NCBI GenBank assembly: GCA_015680685.1
Contig: MNCI01020965.1
Coordinates: 104,729-168,728 of the forward strand
Direction of reading: 5' to 3'
DNA length: 64,000 nucleotides
Origin: Gnetum montanum
Lineage: Eukaryota > Streptophyta > Gnetopsida > Gnetales > Gnetaceae
Both the position numbers and the translations under genes were made by a program. The notes under the pieces are model-generated. The model did no database searches, had not been told where the DNA came from, and saw only the letters and a list, made by a program, of their open reading frames with translations. Shown in pieces: positions 1 through 12,149 of the stretch (its first letter is position 1; the number at the start of each line of letters is the position of its first letter).

Positions 1-2198
1 AGAATGATAGGGATAGATAAAACACAAGGGATTTTTTCTAGCATTAATTTCATCTAAGGTTAGGTGAGGCTTGGTTAGCCAATTCTAGAGCATGGTTGCT
101 AATAGCATCCAAGATAGGTAAGACCTTTTTGGACCAATTGGCCCTTGAAAATGGTTAATTTCTAGGGTAATCTTATTAATTTGTGTCCTTGAAATTTTAT
201 GTGACATCATGGCTTTGATATTGATTATAACGTTGAATCTTATGGATCTTGAGAAGGTATTTTTTTTGTGTTTATCATGTGAACCCATCCTATATCTTGT
301 TCTAGGTGCACTAAGTTTGTTAACTCTACTAGAAGGTTTTTTTATCCTTCCTAAATGTTTATATGTAAATTCAAGTGGTAAGAGCTAGAATCTTGGTGAT
401 TATTGAAATCATGATCAACAAAGTTTCTTTCTTTTATTTTTAATTGTAATTTCTTTTGAGATTCATGCACTATTGGACATGATGTATTGATATCAATGTA
501 GCAATGAATGTTATTATCAACTTATTTCGAGAGATCATGCATTATGTTATGATTTAAAAAATTTGGATTATGATTTATGGGATTTAAAATATTAGCACTT
601 TGATATGGGTTTTTTGTTTATAGCATGCACTTTGATTTTATGATATGGTCAATTCTTTCTTAGTAATAAGTATTAAGATTTGTGTAAATTAATTGTTGAT
701 ATTTTATAAGTTATAATTTGGGGGTATGACAAGTAACATAAACACTCATTATGAGACTTTACATATCTATATTACAATACTATCTACATACATTATCACT
801 AATACTCAAATCTTCAAGTCTAACTTTGATCAAGAGATGTGACACATAATTCACGACATACATTGAAGACTACTTATTAAAATTTCCTTCACTCCACTTG
901 GTATCATTTAAGCTTGTTTGAAATATCTGCTTATGTATTAGTGTCATTCAATATATTATGTCAAGATTATCTCATTATGTTTGTCTACTATGACTTCAAG
1001 TATGATTCATGTTGCACTCATGTTGCCAAGTTTTGAACTAGCCATGACCCTAGTGTAGCTCATGTTGGCCTCACACCAAATATTGTGAGATATCTTTTAC
1101 TAATTCACCACATACCTTGGCATTGAAATAGAGTTCAAGTCATGCCATCATTATGTTGTGGCTTCATTGTAAATTGGAACTACAATTTGTTTTTTAATAA
1201 TTAGCATTATGACTTGGGTATGTCTAGGCTGTGACATGTACCCCTTTCATTTTCCTATGTAATTACTACATAGACTATCCATGATGTCAACTAGATAAAA
1301 AAACTTCATAAACATGTGTCATGAGGACATCAAGATTTATGATTCCAAAACCCTCCATTATGATGAGGTTGCAAACATACCTTGACTTGTATCAGGATTG
1401 CACTCCATCTAAAAAATGAAAAATTGTAGTAACAAAAATTCATGAAGTCTTAGCCACAAAACAAAAATCACACAAGCTAACCCACAACATTCATGATGAG
1501 TAATAATGCGGTCTCTACTATCTCCAAAAGCTATGATTAGATATAATACATGTGTTACATTTAATTCACTATTCATTCATGGTGTTTAAGTAGCATACTA
1601 TAAATTACAAGCTACACAAAATAGTCAAAGTCAACATGCTTATCTTAGAAGAACTATCCATCCCAAAATCAACACATAGTACGCATAATAATCATAATAT
1701 TGGAGATAAGTGATAAGTAAAGGCAGACACTAGGAATTTGTGAAATTGCAAAAACTTTAGAAATAAAACCAAAGTATCAAAATTCTCAACAAAGTCTTGG
1801 ATTCGCTAGAATCTATATCAAAGTTCCTGAATTGCAACCTTTGTAGCACTACCTCTACAACATCTTAGAAATTAAAAAAATTGGCTCAAAAATGGAAGAG
1901 AATAGAGAAACTAAAGAAGAAAAAGAAATTGGGATGTGCATGAGAATTATTAGAAAATAAATGTGGAAAATATTTTATGTTTAATATATATACAAATTAA
2001 AATTACTTTTATATTGTTTAATTTTATAAGATTTTTCCATAATTTCCCCATCCCAACGAATCTTGAAGAATTTAGGCTTCATAACCCACTTACAGGATAT
2101 CCAAAAAAATAATAATCAATTCTAACGACACCATAAATCATATACATCATATCCAAGGAATCATACAAGCTTCATAATACATGCTAACTAGTCATACA
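1..2198. other. Unassigned AT-rich flank left of the nested cluster
   Basis: No gene or recognisable retroelement domain is supported here. A minus-strand reading of about 95 residues at 1-288 is fairly open and not low-complexity, but I cannot assign it. At about 717-726 a G-run (GGGGGTA) directly precedes TGACAAG, which resembles a polypurine tract followed by an LTR start. No partner LTR was found, so this is only a hint. The segment ends at 2194-2198 (ATACA), the possible left target duplication of the copia element C1. Confidence 0.5.
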
Positions 2199-2910
2199 TG
2201 AAGGAATTTTAGGTAGCCAAAGAATTACTTCATTATCTTAACCTCATAAAGAATAAGCTAATAAAATTTATATTTTTGGAAATCTTAGGAAGTTTTATAA
2301 AATCTAGAAATAGGAATTACAACAAATAATAATTAGAAGTTAAGGTTATATTATGTTCTTTTCAATCTATTAAAAACTATTGTAATTCTAGTAGTACAAA
2401 TTTGAGAGATGATAACTCAAAAGTTATTAAGTTTCTAATGTTAAAAATTTTAACCAAACCTTTTTGTAGATCTTGGATTTCAAATAAATTTAAAATAATA
2501 TCAAATTGTTATTGTATTAGGGAGAAATCATCCAATAATTGATCATCACTCATTGTGGAAAAATTTTGGGACTAAAAATATCTGTAAAATTGCATAGCTA
2601 ATTTATCTCAATTTGTGACAGATATTAACATGAAATTTTAGTTACATGTAACCATCTATTTCAAGTTTTAAGAAAATCTAGAATCATTGAAAAATATTAT
2701 AAAATAATTAAGATATGATCCAAACAGTGAATGCCCTAAATTTTGACTGTTAAACTTCAAAGATTAAGTAAATAATAATGAATGATGTTGATGAATGTTG
2801 ATAAATTGATGAGTTGATGAAATATTTATAAATTCATGATGAAGTAGTGTGTGTGTGTGTGTGTGTGTGTATGTGGATTAGCACCAAAATAACATTACAA
2901 CTACTCATCA
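2199..2910 (-). repeat. C1 left LTR (3' LTR in the element's sense)
   Basis: The segment aligns along most of its length with 58376-59175: shared stretches include TGAAGGAATTTTAGGTAG, the 'atattttt.gaaatcttaggaagt' block and a terminal CAAAATAACATTACAA block. It is about 90 bp shorter because the part before the terminal block is replaced by a (GT)n run. It ends next to the single N at 2918, so the polypurine tract cannot be checked. Confidence 0.8.
2847..2870. repeat. (GT)12 microsatellite inside the C1 left LTR
   Basis: An uninterrupted GT dinucleotide run of about 24 bp. The matching place in the right LTR has unique sequence instead, so the run arose after C1 inserted. Confidence 0.9.
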
Positions 2911-2918
2911 ATCTAGAN

Positions 2919-3102
2919 AAGTGAACTAGGATAAGAAGGGAACGAAGATTCATCAAACCAAATATGAAACTTCCATCATTAAAAAATTCAATTTAAAATA
3001 TGAGAAAATAATCAATAGTTCTGTATCATACAATTTAAAGTCAACCAACAATGATAAGACTCCTCTCATAGATGTAACCATGTATAAAATCATGATTAGA
3101 TC
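2919..3102. other. 184-bp exact inverted duplicate bracketed by single Ns (probable assembly artefact)
   Basis: The bases between the Ns at 2918 and 3103 are the reverse complement of 3674-3857 over all 184 positions, by direct reading. Everything else repeated in this old element is strongly diverged, so an exact copy bounded by Ns is best explained as a misplaced, inverted contig piece. It probably replaces the true junction between the C1 RNase H end and its 3' LTR. Confidence 0.8.
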
Positions 3103-3103
3103 N

Positions 3104-4130
3104 TTAGTAAGTCAACAAGTTTCTCTTTGGAACTAATGTGAATGGGTCTGATGTTTCCTTCTTTCACTTCTTTCTAGATGAAATAGTATTTAATGTCAAT
3201 GTGTTTGGATTTTTTGTGATGCACATAGTCTTAGGATAATTGATTTATTGTTTTATTGTCATAAAAAAGTTTATAGGAAGTTCAACTTTGAATCCTAAGT
3301 GTGAGAGAAGTTTATTTAGTTAGAGTATGTGTTGGAGGTATTTGGCCATGGTAATAAGTTTTGCTTCATAAGTGGATAAGATAATGGATGATTGTTTCTT
3401 TGATTTTTCGTATATTGGATTTTTTCATGCATAATGCAAGCTTTTGATGTAGATTTTTTGTCATCATTGGCTCTTGCCTAATTAGCATTTGAATATGAAG
3501 GAATCTTATTATATCCTTTACTAAACTAAATCCCAAAGTTACAAGCTCTTTTTACATAGTTAAGGAGATGCACAAGTGCTTGCATGTGATATTGTCTTAG
3601 CTCTTACATTAATATAAATAGGTATGATGTTGCATGTTCTAAATCTAGTTTGGTATGGAGAATAAATTGAAGCGATCTAATCATGATTTTATACATGGTT
3701 ACATCTATGAGAGGAGTCTTATCATTGTTGGTTGACTTTAAATTGTATGATACAGAACTATTGATTATTTTCTCATATTTTAAATTGAATTTTTTAATGA
3801 TGGAAGTTTCATATTTGGTTTGATGAATCTTCGTTCCCTTCTTATCCTAGTTCACTTCAATTTATAGGAAGTATTAGAGTTCTCTAACATCCTTCATTTT
3901 GAATTTGGTTTTCATGTCATTCTTGAAATTTTATACTAGCCTTTTATTGATTGCAATAAAGATAATGTCATCTATATATAGTGATATGATAAAGAAATCA
4001 TCTCCTTTCTTCTTGAAATATAGCATTGGTTCAAACATGAAATTTTGATAATTCTTTCTAGTGAGATAGTCATTAATTCTTTGGAACTAGGTCCTAGGTG
4101 GTTTCTTTAGACTATATAGAGCTTTTTTGA
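3104..4130 (-). pseudogene. C1 RT C-terminal half and RNase H remnant
   Basis: Read on the minus strand from 4130, the sequence gives the copia RT block KALYSLKKPPRT, then a palm motif with YIDDII (about 3967-3985, normally YVDD). RNase H blocks follow: a degraded form of the ADWAGD.DDRKST block near 3430-3480 and KKSKHIDIKYYFI near 3185-3215. Many stops and frameshifts are present. The frame joins in order with the RT N-terminal piece at 34478-34777, the two being separated by insertion of A1. Together they are the last two enzymatic domains of a copia polyprotein, which copy RNA to DNA and remove the RNA strand. It is non-functional. Confidence 0.8.
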
Positions 4131-5025
4131 TGATGAGTAGTGTGTATGCCCTAGGCCTAACCATATGTATCATGAGTGTGCACTAGCGAGTAGGTCAAAT
4201 TTTGTGGTCTCCAGTTCTTAAGTTTCTTATAGTCTTAAACTATGAGGCAAAGGGCTGTATGATTGTTGTCTTTCTAAGTCACACTTGTGCTATCTGTTTG
4301 TATGGTTAAATGTGAGTTAAGGCACATGATATGTATTTTTTATAACTAGATATATTCTTCTAGGACTAGGTGAGTAAAAGAAGATTTAATAATGAACTAT
4401 TTAACTACTCAACTATTCTAGTGACTAAATATTCTAACATAAGCAGCCATCCCCAATTTTTGCACACATCTCGAACTAGTATCAATGCTACTAGGTTACC
4501 AAGTGGTGATTATTAACTGTACCATATGGCCACTACTGGGATTACCAAGCACAATATGTTTTGTTTGAAGTAATCATACCTATGTGTTTAGGATTAAGTG
4601 CAATAATTAACTAGGTCCATGAGCATAAATTACATTGAAAGTAAAGTGTAAAGTGTAAATAATAAAGATTAAACTATTCCAAATGTTGCAATTAATATTA
4701 GAAATCTTAAGTTTATTTTCATTCATGCCAATGTCTTTAGTTACATGGCATTCAAATAAAGCTCTATACAATCTCTTTAATTCATATTGTGAGCACTCAG
4801 AGATAAAATATTCTAACTTTGAAAAAACTAAATTTCAAGGGCTTTGCTATGCTATGGACCTAAGGTGCCATAAATGTGGTTGGTGCATGAATTTATATAG
4901 GCTTTACCTACATCAATGTTGATGCATATGCATCAATGCATGTCACCATGCATTGATGGGGATGCATCGATGGGGCTACATTAAGACATGTCCATGGATG
5001 TAGCTTGCCATATGATGACTCATCA
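4131..5025 (-). repeat. A1 left LTR (3' LTR)
   Basis: It matches 33585-34477 along its length, including the starts TGATGAGTAGTGTGTAT and the shared end GACTCATCA. In the minus sense the LTR carries GATGCAT/CATCAATG repeats, among them the 16-bp palindrome TGATGCATATGCATCA (4920-4935), then a TATA box (CTATATAAATTC) at about 4890-4902. Confidence 0.9.
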
Positions 5026-5037
5026 TACCCCCACAAT
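5026..5037 (-). other. A1 polypurine tract
   Basis: On the minus strand this reads GTGGGGGTA directly before the LTR start TGATGAG. It is the same G-run seen before the A3 3' LTR (48971-48981). Confidence 0.7.
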
Positions 5038-6320
5038 TAACTAACAATCCATCATCAACTGAACAAAAGTAGGATCATGCTTCTTACAAAATTTGGAGAA
5101 GTATGAAATTTATTAACTTAAAGATAAATAGATAGATTGACTAACTAACTCTAAGTGCTAGATTGTACGAGGTTGCAAAATTGGTGTTGATCATAATAAA
5201 ATTAGACCCTTTACAAAACTTTTAGTAGGTACTCCTAAGTTGCTAAAGACAAGGTGAATTCTTAAACAATTCCTACAGTTAGAGGCTCCTATGGCATTGA
5301 AGGTCCTTCATTAGGTTCTAGCACTTGTGGCAGTGGAGGTGGCTAAGGATGACTTGTTACTACTACTGTTGTTGGAGGAATCTTGAAAGCATCTAGTATC
5401 ACTTTCATCTTTTCCTCCTTGCCACGTGAATCATATGTAATACACATGGCTTCACAGATGTGGGCTAGTGTAGGAATATCTCATTAGCATGACATCGCAA
5501 GAAATAACTCCTTAGTATTGACAAACCATGTTTTAAATTATTTGTGTTCAATGTCAAACATCTTCATGAGGTTCTAAATATCATGGTATTTGTTCATCCT
5601 TCTAGCCAAGTTCTCAACAATAGATCATTGGTTAGTAAATTTTCTCTTGAGAACTTTGAGCTCAACATTGGTTGTCTCCAATTATTACTTGATCTCTTTA
5701 TGATGCTTAAATTCTACTTTGTACAAAAGGTAGGAACTTTCTTTTCTAATTTCGTTCTTGGTCTCCCTACTATTAACATAGCCAATTTTACATAATGAAC
5801 TTTAGAAATCTCCATATACTTCCATCATCTCCTTGATCTGCAACTCCTTTAGGTAAATTTTAGCTTTGTTGTATGTGTTCAGTCCATCAAAGATGAGCTT
5901 CTACACATAAACTCTTTGTTGGAGTTGCCAGAGGACCTAATTCATCTTTATCTTAGCTACATGAATTTCTTTTTCATTGATTTTCTTGATGATCCCAACA
6001 TGGTTCTTGTAATGATTCTTGACTCATTCAAATTTTAGGGCCTTATTTTTCTAGGTGGCTACCTTGATGATCATTTTCTAATGAAGCACTCAAAATTTCT
6101 TCATTGAGAGATTATTATTTATTGCTTTCAATCTTCTCAAATTTGGGTTTACCTTAGCTAGCTACTCCTATAGTTCCCAAAAAAATTCAACCATCTAGTC
6201 TTCTTATTGTTCAACATTTCGTAGGTGATGAAGATCTTTAGTTAGGATCAAGTTTTCCTTGTAGACTTGTGATAGATCCTTATCAGTATTGAGTGCCATG
6301 GCTTTTGACAGAAATGTGTC
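5038..6320 (-). pseudogene. A1 3' ORF, C-terminal segment
   Basis: This is the C-terminal third of the A1 downstream ORF. It is collinear with 7320-8300 of A2, as both carry Gln/Glu/Lys/Leu-rich coiled-coil coding sequence on the minus strand. Stops are frequent. The upstream parts of the same ORF lie at 14833-14984 and 20919-22545, separated by A2 and C2. The function is unknown (see the better preserved copy at 7325-10104). Confidence 0.6.
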
Positions 6321-7175
6321 TAATGAGTGGTGAGGTACCCCTATACTCAACCATACAAATACAAGTGTTCACACACAATCCATTCAAGCTCCACAAATAG
6401 ACTAGTTGTGGCATCTAGATAGTTACACATTGACTGTAGTTCATTGTCTTCCCACCTAGGCTAGTATTTGCTTTGTCACATATGGTTTAGTCTAGAGTGA
6501 GTTGTATGATATGACTTCTAACACTAGGCTACTCCTAGACACAATGGAAAATAATTTGAATTAAATTAACAAGTAATAGAAAATGAAGTCTAAGCTAGCC
6601 TAAGTGTGATGAGCATCTATCCTTAATCATCTATGCACATCTTGGACCTCATGTACTACTTCCAGGATTACCAAGCATATATTACGTGAGCACTCCTAGA
6701 TACACTACTAAGTTACCACGTAGTTACACTTAAATGTTTGTAATTAAGTTGTACTCATTCTGCAATTAACAATAAGAATAGTAAATGATGGTAAAGAAAT
6801 ATTAATTAAAAAATAATAAATAAAAATAACAATTAAGTAATTAAAAATAAGTGAATGCTACAATGATGGAGTAATCTCGATCTTTATTTTCAATCATGTG
6901 TGTGTCCAAGGACATCACACTCGAATAAAGGTTCCATATAATTACAATCATCACACTACAGGCATGCGCTAGGGAAAGAATTGGAATTAACTAAAAACTG
7001 ATAAAAATAACTCTATTCCTACACTTATCGACTCTCCCTTCCTATGCACCCAAATATGTATTTATAGGCTTACATAGGAATCACGATATCGTGTGTCCGA
7101 GATCATTACCTAGGCCATGATATCACGTACCTGATATTGCGGATCCGATATAGCCTGGCAAATCATGATTCATGA
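6321..7175 (-). repeat. A2 left LTR (3' LTR)
   Basis: It starts TAATGAG (TGATGAG in the partner) and ends near TTCATGA. It matches 13969-14827 throughout. In the minus sense, U3 holds several decayed GATATCG/GATATTG motifs (about 7085-7155) followed by a TATA box (GCCTATAAATAC, about 7050-7061). Confidence 0.9.
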
Positions 7176-7324
7176 TACCCTCATGACAAAATGAAAAATC
7201 ATCCTCGAGTCAAACAAAATGAGAACAAGTTTAATTGATTACACAGTGGATAGGTATGGAATTATTGACTAACTAGGGATATATTCATACCGTAGTAGAT
7301 AATTGAACACAACAAAATTGGTTC

Positions 7325-10104
7325 CTAGTGGTGGTGGTTCCTCCATGGGTCTCTTCCCCTTATCTTGTGCTCCAGGTTTTGGAAATTGATGTCTTTGAAG
7401 GAGTGCCTAGAGCTTTTCCTCTTCATTTCATGGATCCTATGCCATCCATGCTAATTCTCTAATGTTTGATGGAGCTAGCACCTCCCATGAACATGGTAGT
7501 TGTGGAAACATCTAGTTGGACATGACATACCAAGTCACAAATAGTTGTTGTTCCTCTTCATAGGCTCTGGCTTTGTCCTTGTATTTCTAGTAATCTATGA
7601 GCCATCAAGCCAAATCTTCCATGACATCCTTTTATCCTTGGTAGCTAGTCTTGATCACCTCCAATTCAAAACTTGCCACTTCTAATTTCTGTAGAGTTTT
7701 CTTGTGTTCAGCAAACTCTATTTCATACTTTATGTAGGTGGAAGCTACCTACTTTTCTAGTTCTGTTCTCAAGTGTCCTGCTATTAACATGGCCAAGTTG
7801 GCATACTGTAGGTTTGTTAGCTCCATGTATTCTGTAAGATCTTATATCTATAGGTCTTGAATTTTTAGTTTATCTTGGTGGGCAAAGGCATAAGTATCCA
7901 ATATGGCTCACCATTGAGTGTTTTAAGCACTAAGAGTGTTGATATGGGCCTTGGCCATATGGACTTCTTTTTCTATCACCTGTTTGTACATCCCCACCTA
8001 ATCCCTGAAGTGCTCCTTGAGCTTCTCATGTCACTTGGCCTCATTCTACCATGTGCTTATTTCAATTACTATCTTTTGATGGATTTCACATACCTCCTCC
8101 ATTTAGAGGATTTTATTTTCTCTGGCCAAGTGATTCATATCCTAGTTAACCCTAACTAATTATTCTTGTAATTGTTGAAAATTTTCTTCAAGAACATTCC
8201 TTTGTTTTTCTATGGTGGTCAACCAGAGATTGTCAGTGGCAAGTTGTTTATTCTCCTCTTGTAAGGCCTTGAGTGCCTTAGCATGTGCATATGTCTATGC
8301 TTGTGTCTTGGAAGCATTCTATTTGGCCTTCTCTTTTTCCTCCACCACTCTTTTATTTACTACCAGTAATTTGTTTAGTTGCGCTATCTAGAAGGACTCT
8401 AACTAGTCTGCAGGGATGAACTGGAATGGATCCCATTGTGGAGCTTGTAGGGTGATGAGCATTTTTTTGAGTTTTTGTAACTATACATTTGCATGCTTAG
8501 CCCTGACCTCTACCATGACTAACTTCCACTTTGTGGACATGAGGTCTAACTGAGTTGCCATGACATCTTGAGAGATGTCAAACAGGGACATCATCACTTG
8601 TCCTATCTATAGCAATCGATCTAGAACATCCTCATGCTCTGTGGGAGTCATTGAGGAACTGACCAAAGTTTGAGCATCGCATGCTCCTATAAAATCTACC
8701 AATGGCATAGCAAGGATATTGAATGATTCTTTTATGTGATCTATGATCACTTCTGTGGATCCTGTTTCATCTTGGTGCTACATGACCGCTACTGTGGCAC
8801 CTTCACTAGTTTCTAATTACAACTGAAAGGATGTAGCATTCCCAAAGATTTGCTATGACTAGTGTGATTTCCCTCCTTCTGTTTGGATCGATGCCTCACC
8901 CTATGCATGATCAATTGAGACTTTGGGTTGTACGACATCATCTATGACCCTTAAGAGATTAGTCTCATCATGGCTTCCCTAACTGATAGTTTCAGCGATG
9001 GCCCTGAGATGGCTCATCGATGATCGATAGTCCTATGGTGGTGGTGGTAGTTGGTCTTGTTAGCCTATACTGGGCCCTTCTTCCTATTTTTGACTTGGCC
9101 TTGTGCTTGAAAGTTGGCTAGGCCTTGTAGTTTGAGGTGCAATTGGCCCCACTATCTATTCTTGTTTAGGCTCTAGTGTCTTAATGGCACTTTTCCTTAG
9201 GGCTAGTGGCTTCAGTAATTCAACAAGTGAAGCATTTTAGGCCTTCCTAGGAATGTCATTGGTGTACCCCAGAATTCCAACATGCTAGCACAAATTCCTA
9301 ATGAGATAAGGGAAGGGAAATGCAAACTTCCCCATCTTGTGTTCTTCAAACCGCCACAAAATATCTGTAAGATATAAATGGGGTAGGTTGGCATTAACCT
9401 TGCCCATCAAGGTAGCACTTCCTCTAGCCAAATATGTGGAGATTCTATTTAACCCTTTTGTGGGGAAGATGTGATATGTGTTGATCTTGAAGTAGATTCT
9501 CTCTTCAAGTGTCAACTCTCTATATGCTTTGTCTTCCTTGCCATATGTCCTTTTCAACCATATCTTTCGTGCATTAGCATCGAAATGAGTGGACAAGTGA
9601 GCAACTTTTGGTCTTGTATTTGGAAGATTTAACACCTTTGAAATGGCTTTGGTAGAAAAATCCATAAAAACACCACAAATATCAACAGTGGTGCCTTTTT
9701 TTTATTATGCCAAAATTGGTATGTCTCTCCCAAGTACCAATCATCACTTTCGAAAAGAATAGGCCACAATTGGGACCCTTTAAGTTGGTCCCTAACTTTT
9801 TCAGGAGAAAACTCAGTGAAGGGTCCAAAGTTAGGTTCCACAATTTCAATTGTTGATGTGGACCTTTAACGAATTGCTTGAACACATTTTGAGGATAATG
9901 AAAGATGTTGTCTCTATTCAGTGCTCTAGCATCTCCTCCTTCAGCATGTCCTGATTGCACAATAACAGGAGGTTCTTGATGGATGTTGAATGATTGTGCC
10001 TCCTATTTTGCATGTTCCTTGAGAGATGCTTGGTCTCTGCCTCTCCTTAGTCATTTGGGTGCACCTTATGATGGTCCTCCTTGTTTTTCTCTTTTAGGGG
10101 CCAT
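7325..10104 (-). pseudogene. A2 3' ORF: plant-transposon-protein-like domain plus long coiled coil
   Basis: The proposed start is the ATG at 10104, giving MAPK. The same start context occurs at 52039 (A4) and 22545 (A1). The stop is near 7325, for about 920 residues if the frameshifts were absent. The N-terminal third is best seen at 9285-9960: blocks such as NIFHYPQNVFKQFV, then DFSTKAISKVLNLPNT, TYHIFPTKGLNRIS and FPFPYLIRNLC. This pattern resembles the family labelled 'putative plant transposon protein' that is found in plant retroelements. The rest (about 7400-8500) is rich in E, Q, K and L with heptad-like spacing, for example KNRMVEEKEKAK and ALKALQEENKQL, which suggests a long coiled coil. 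It lies downstream of gag, where Athila elements carry an envelope-like ORF, but I see no clear signal peptide or membrane segment. The biochemical role is unknown. Confidence 0.65.
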
Positions 10105-12149
10105 CTACAATCACATGGGGTCAACTATTAGTAAGGTTACTAACAAAATTTTATTTATACGTTGCTTCTTACCTTTAATAAATTCATGTCTTGTTTAGTC
10201 TGATCCAGAGTTAGATAATTTTATGAAAATTTCCCCTAAAATTTTTGATATTAGGCCCAATCTAATTAGATGGCTCCAAAAATTAATTCTCATGGTATGG
10301 GTGAAGAGATAAAATTAGTTTGGTAATGTGTTTAACATTTTTAAGGTCATTTACCCTTTATGATATCCTTTTGGCAACGATGAATTTTCAAAAAATTATG
10401 AGCAACTTGGAGTGTACCCTTCCTCCACGACTAAGCTAAACACTCCAGGTTTAGACAAGTTCAATTAGAATGGGAATCAGAGCATTAATGAGCAAGTTAT
10501 GGATGTTTGAATGATATGTGCACAAGCAAGAAAATTCATGGACAAAAATTTGAACAACTCCCCTCATATGAACAGTGAAAAATGACATTGATGTGCATAG
10601 GGGGGGTCCATATATATAGTTTTTAAGGACACGATATTGCATACTTGANTGCATACTTGATAGCATGGACCTGATATTGCATCGGACCCGATATAGGGTG
10701 CCTGATATTGTGGCCCATTGAAAATAGGGTACTTGGCAAGACTGATGAATTTTTGAATTTCCAAGGCCAAAAATAAAGGATTTGAGGTTAATTTGAAAGG
10801 TCCAAGGTAACATTGAAGAGACTGAAAGGCACCAAAAATTTAATAAAGTAGAATCTGGCAATGAAATTCATGAATAGGATGAGGAAAAAAGACATGTTAT
10901 GATGCGTAGAAATGTTGGACTTTAGAATGATGATAGAGAAAAAGATTATTGTAGCAATTCAATGCTTGGAGGGTATAAAATGATGTGGTGATGTGCAAAA
11001 AGTGAAAATTACAAAAGTTACACAAGTGGGTCCTCCCCAGAGTAGGTTCCTACCTATGATGCCCTTATGTAACCACATTTGAAAATGTCCATACGTACTA
11101 AAACGGGTAAATTTAATCCACACTGGTTCCACAAAACACACGTGTAGATATCATCGTAATGAGGTATGAACTCAATGCTACACAAGACACGGGTCACAAA
11201 TACATGATTAGTGAGATGGGATGAATTGTAGAAGGGATTTCAGATATTAGGATATGAGGTAACTGATCCAAGATACGATTAATCCTAAGTGTAGGTCATG
11301 ATTAATGTGTCATTAGTCTGTTGCTCAAAAATCAAGACCATGTCCATTCCTATGATTAGTTACATTGCATTGTTTCTTCCAATGATGGGCCACCATAAGA
11401 GCACTATGACAACAAGGCATACAATCACTTGGTGTTTTGTCCAAGGGAGGAGTGAGTTGGAAATTTCAGCACACACAAACACATTTTTTTTTCTTTTGAT
11501 ATTTTCATATGTTGTTCATCTTCTTCTCTCTTTTTTTTCTTTCTAGCCGCTTTGGAACTTTGTCCTTTCCAAAAGTGAACTGGAGAAGCTGCCAACCTTT
11601 AGGCATGGGTGCATGTCTTTCCAATGGGATCCCCATAACAGCATTGAGTGCCTTTATTACTCTTACTTCCACTTTTTGTTAGATCTACAAGGATCTTAGT
11701 ACAACTAGGTTTCATGATAGCACCTTACAAATGTCACCAAAGAGAATCCATCAGTTCCCTTAATGTCACATCTTGACCATCCCTTCTTGGTCCATCCTTT
11801 TTTGCTCTGGGCATAATGAGCATAAAATTACATTTAAGTTTTCATGATGACAAGAATATCATCATACCTAAAGTAGAACCTCTTATTAATAGAATGTTGG
11901 GATGGATGTAGTGAACTCGTTGTCCAAATAATTAGTTACCTAAGAATTGATAAATAGAACAACACCTCAACCAACAACTCACATGAGTGTTTTATTCATA
12001 GATGAGATTTCCCATAAAAAGATAAAATAATAAAAAAAAAAGATGAACCAACCAATTAAAAGATAAAACAACAAATTGAAAGATGAAAAACTAGAAAACA
12101 ACAAATTATAAAATTAAAGAAAAGGGAAAACATTTATTAATTCTACTTG
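10105..12149 (-). other. A2 gag-to-3'ORF spacer with conserved non-coding block
   Basis: No coding domain is present. Positions 10960-11650 align with 52690-53330 of A4 and, inverted, with about 40600-41110 of A3. Shared landmarks are GTGGGTCCTCCCC.AAG (near 11028) and CATGGGTGCATGTCTTTCCA (near 11604). A polypyrimidine run at about 11488-11550 is purine-rich in the element's sense. An internal copy of the LTR motif lies at 10611-10715 and is listed separately. Confidence 0.65.
10611..10715 (-). promoter_or_regulatory. Internal LTR-U3-like motif cluster with TATA box, upstream of the A2 3' ORF
   Basis: Four GATAT motifs (ACGATATTGC at 10631, CTGATATTGC at 10671, CCCGATATAG at 10687, CCTGATATTG at 10701) are the same type as those in the U3 of this family's LTRs. 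In the minus sense they are followed at once by CTATATATA (10611-10619), as in the LTR promoter. The proposed 3' ORF start lies about 500 bp downstream. A single N at 10649 sits between two copies of GCATACTTGA. The promoter role is an inference. Confidence 0.45.
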
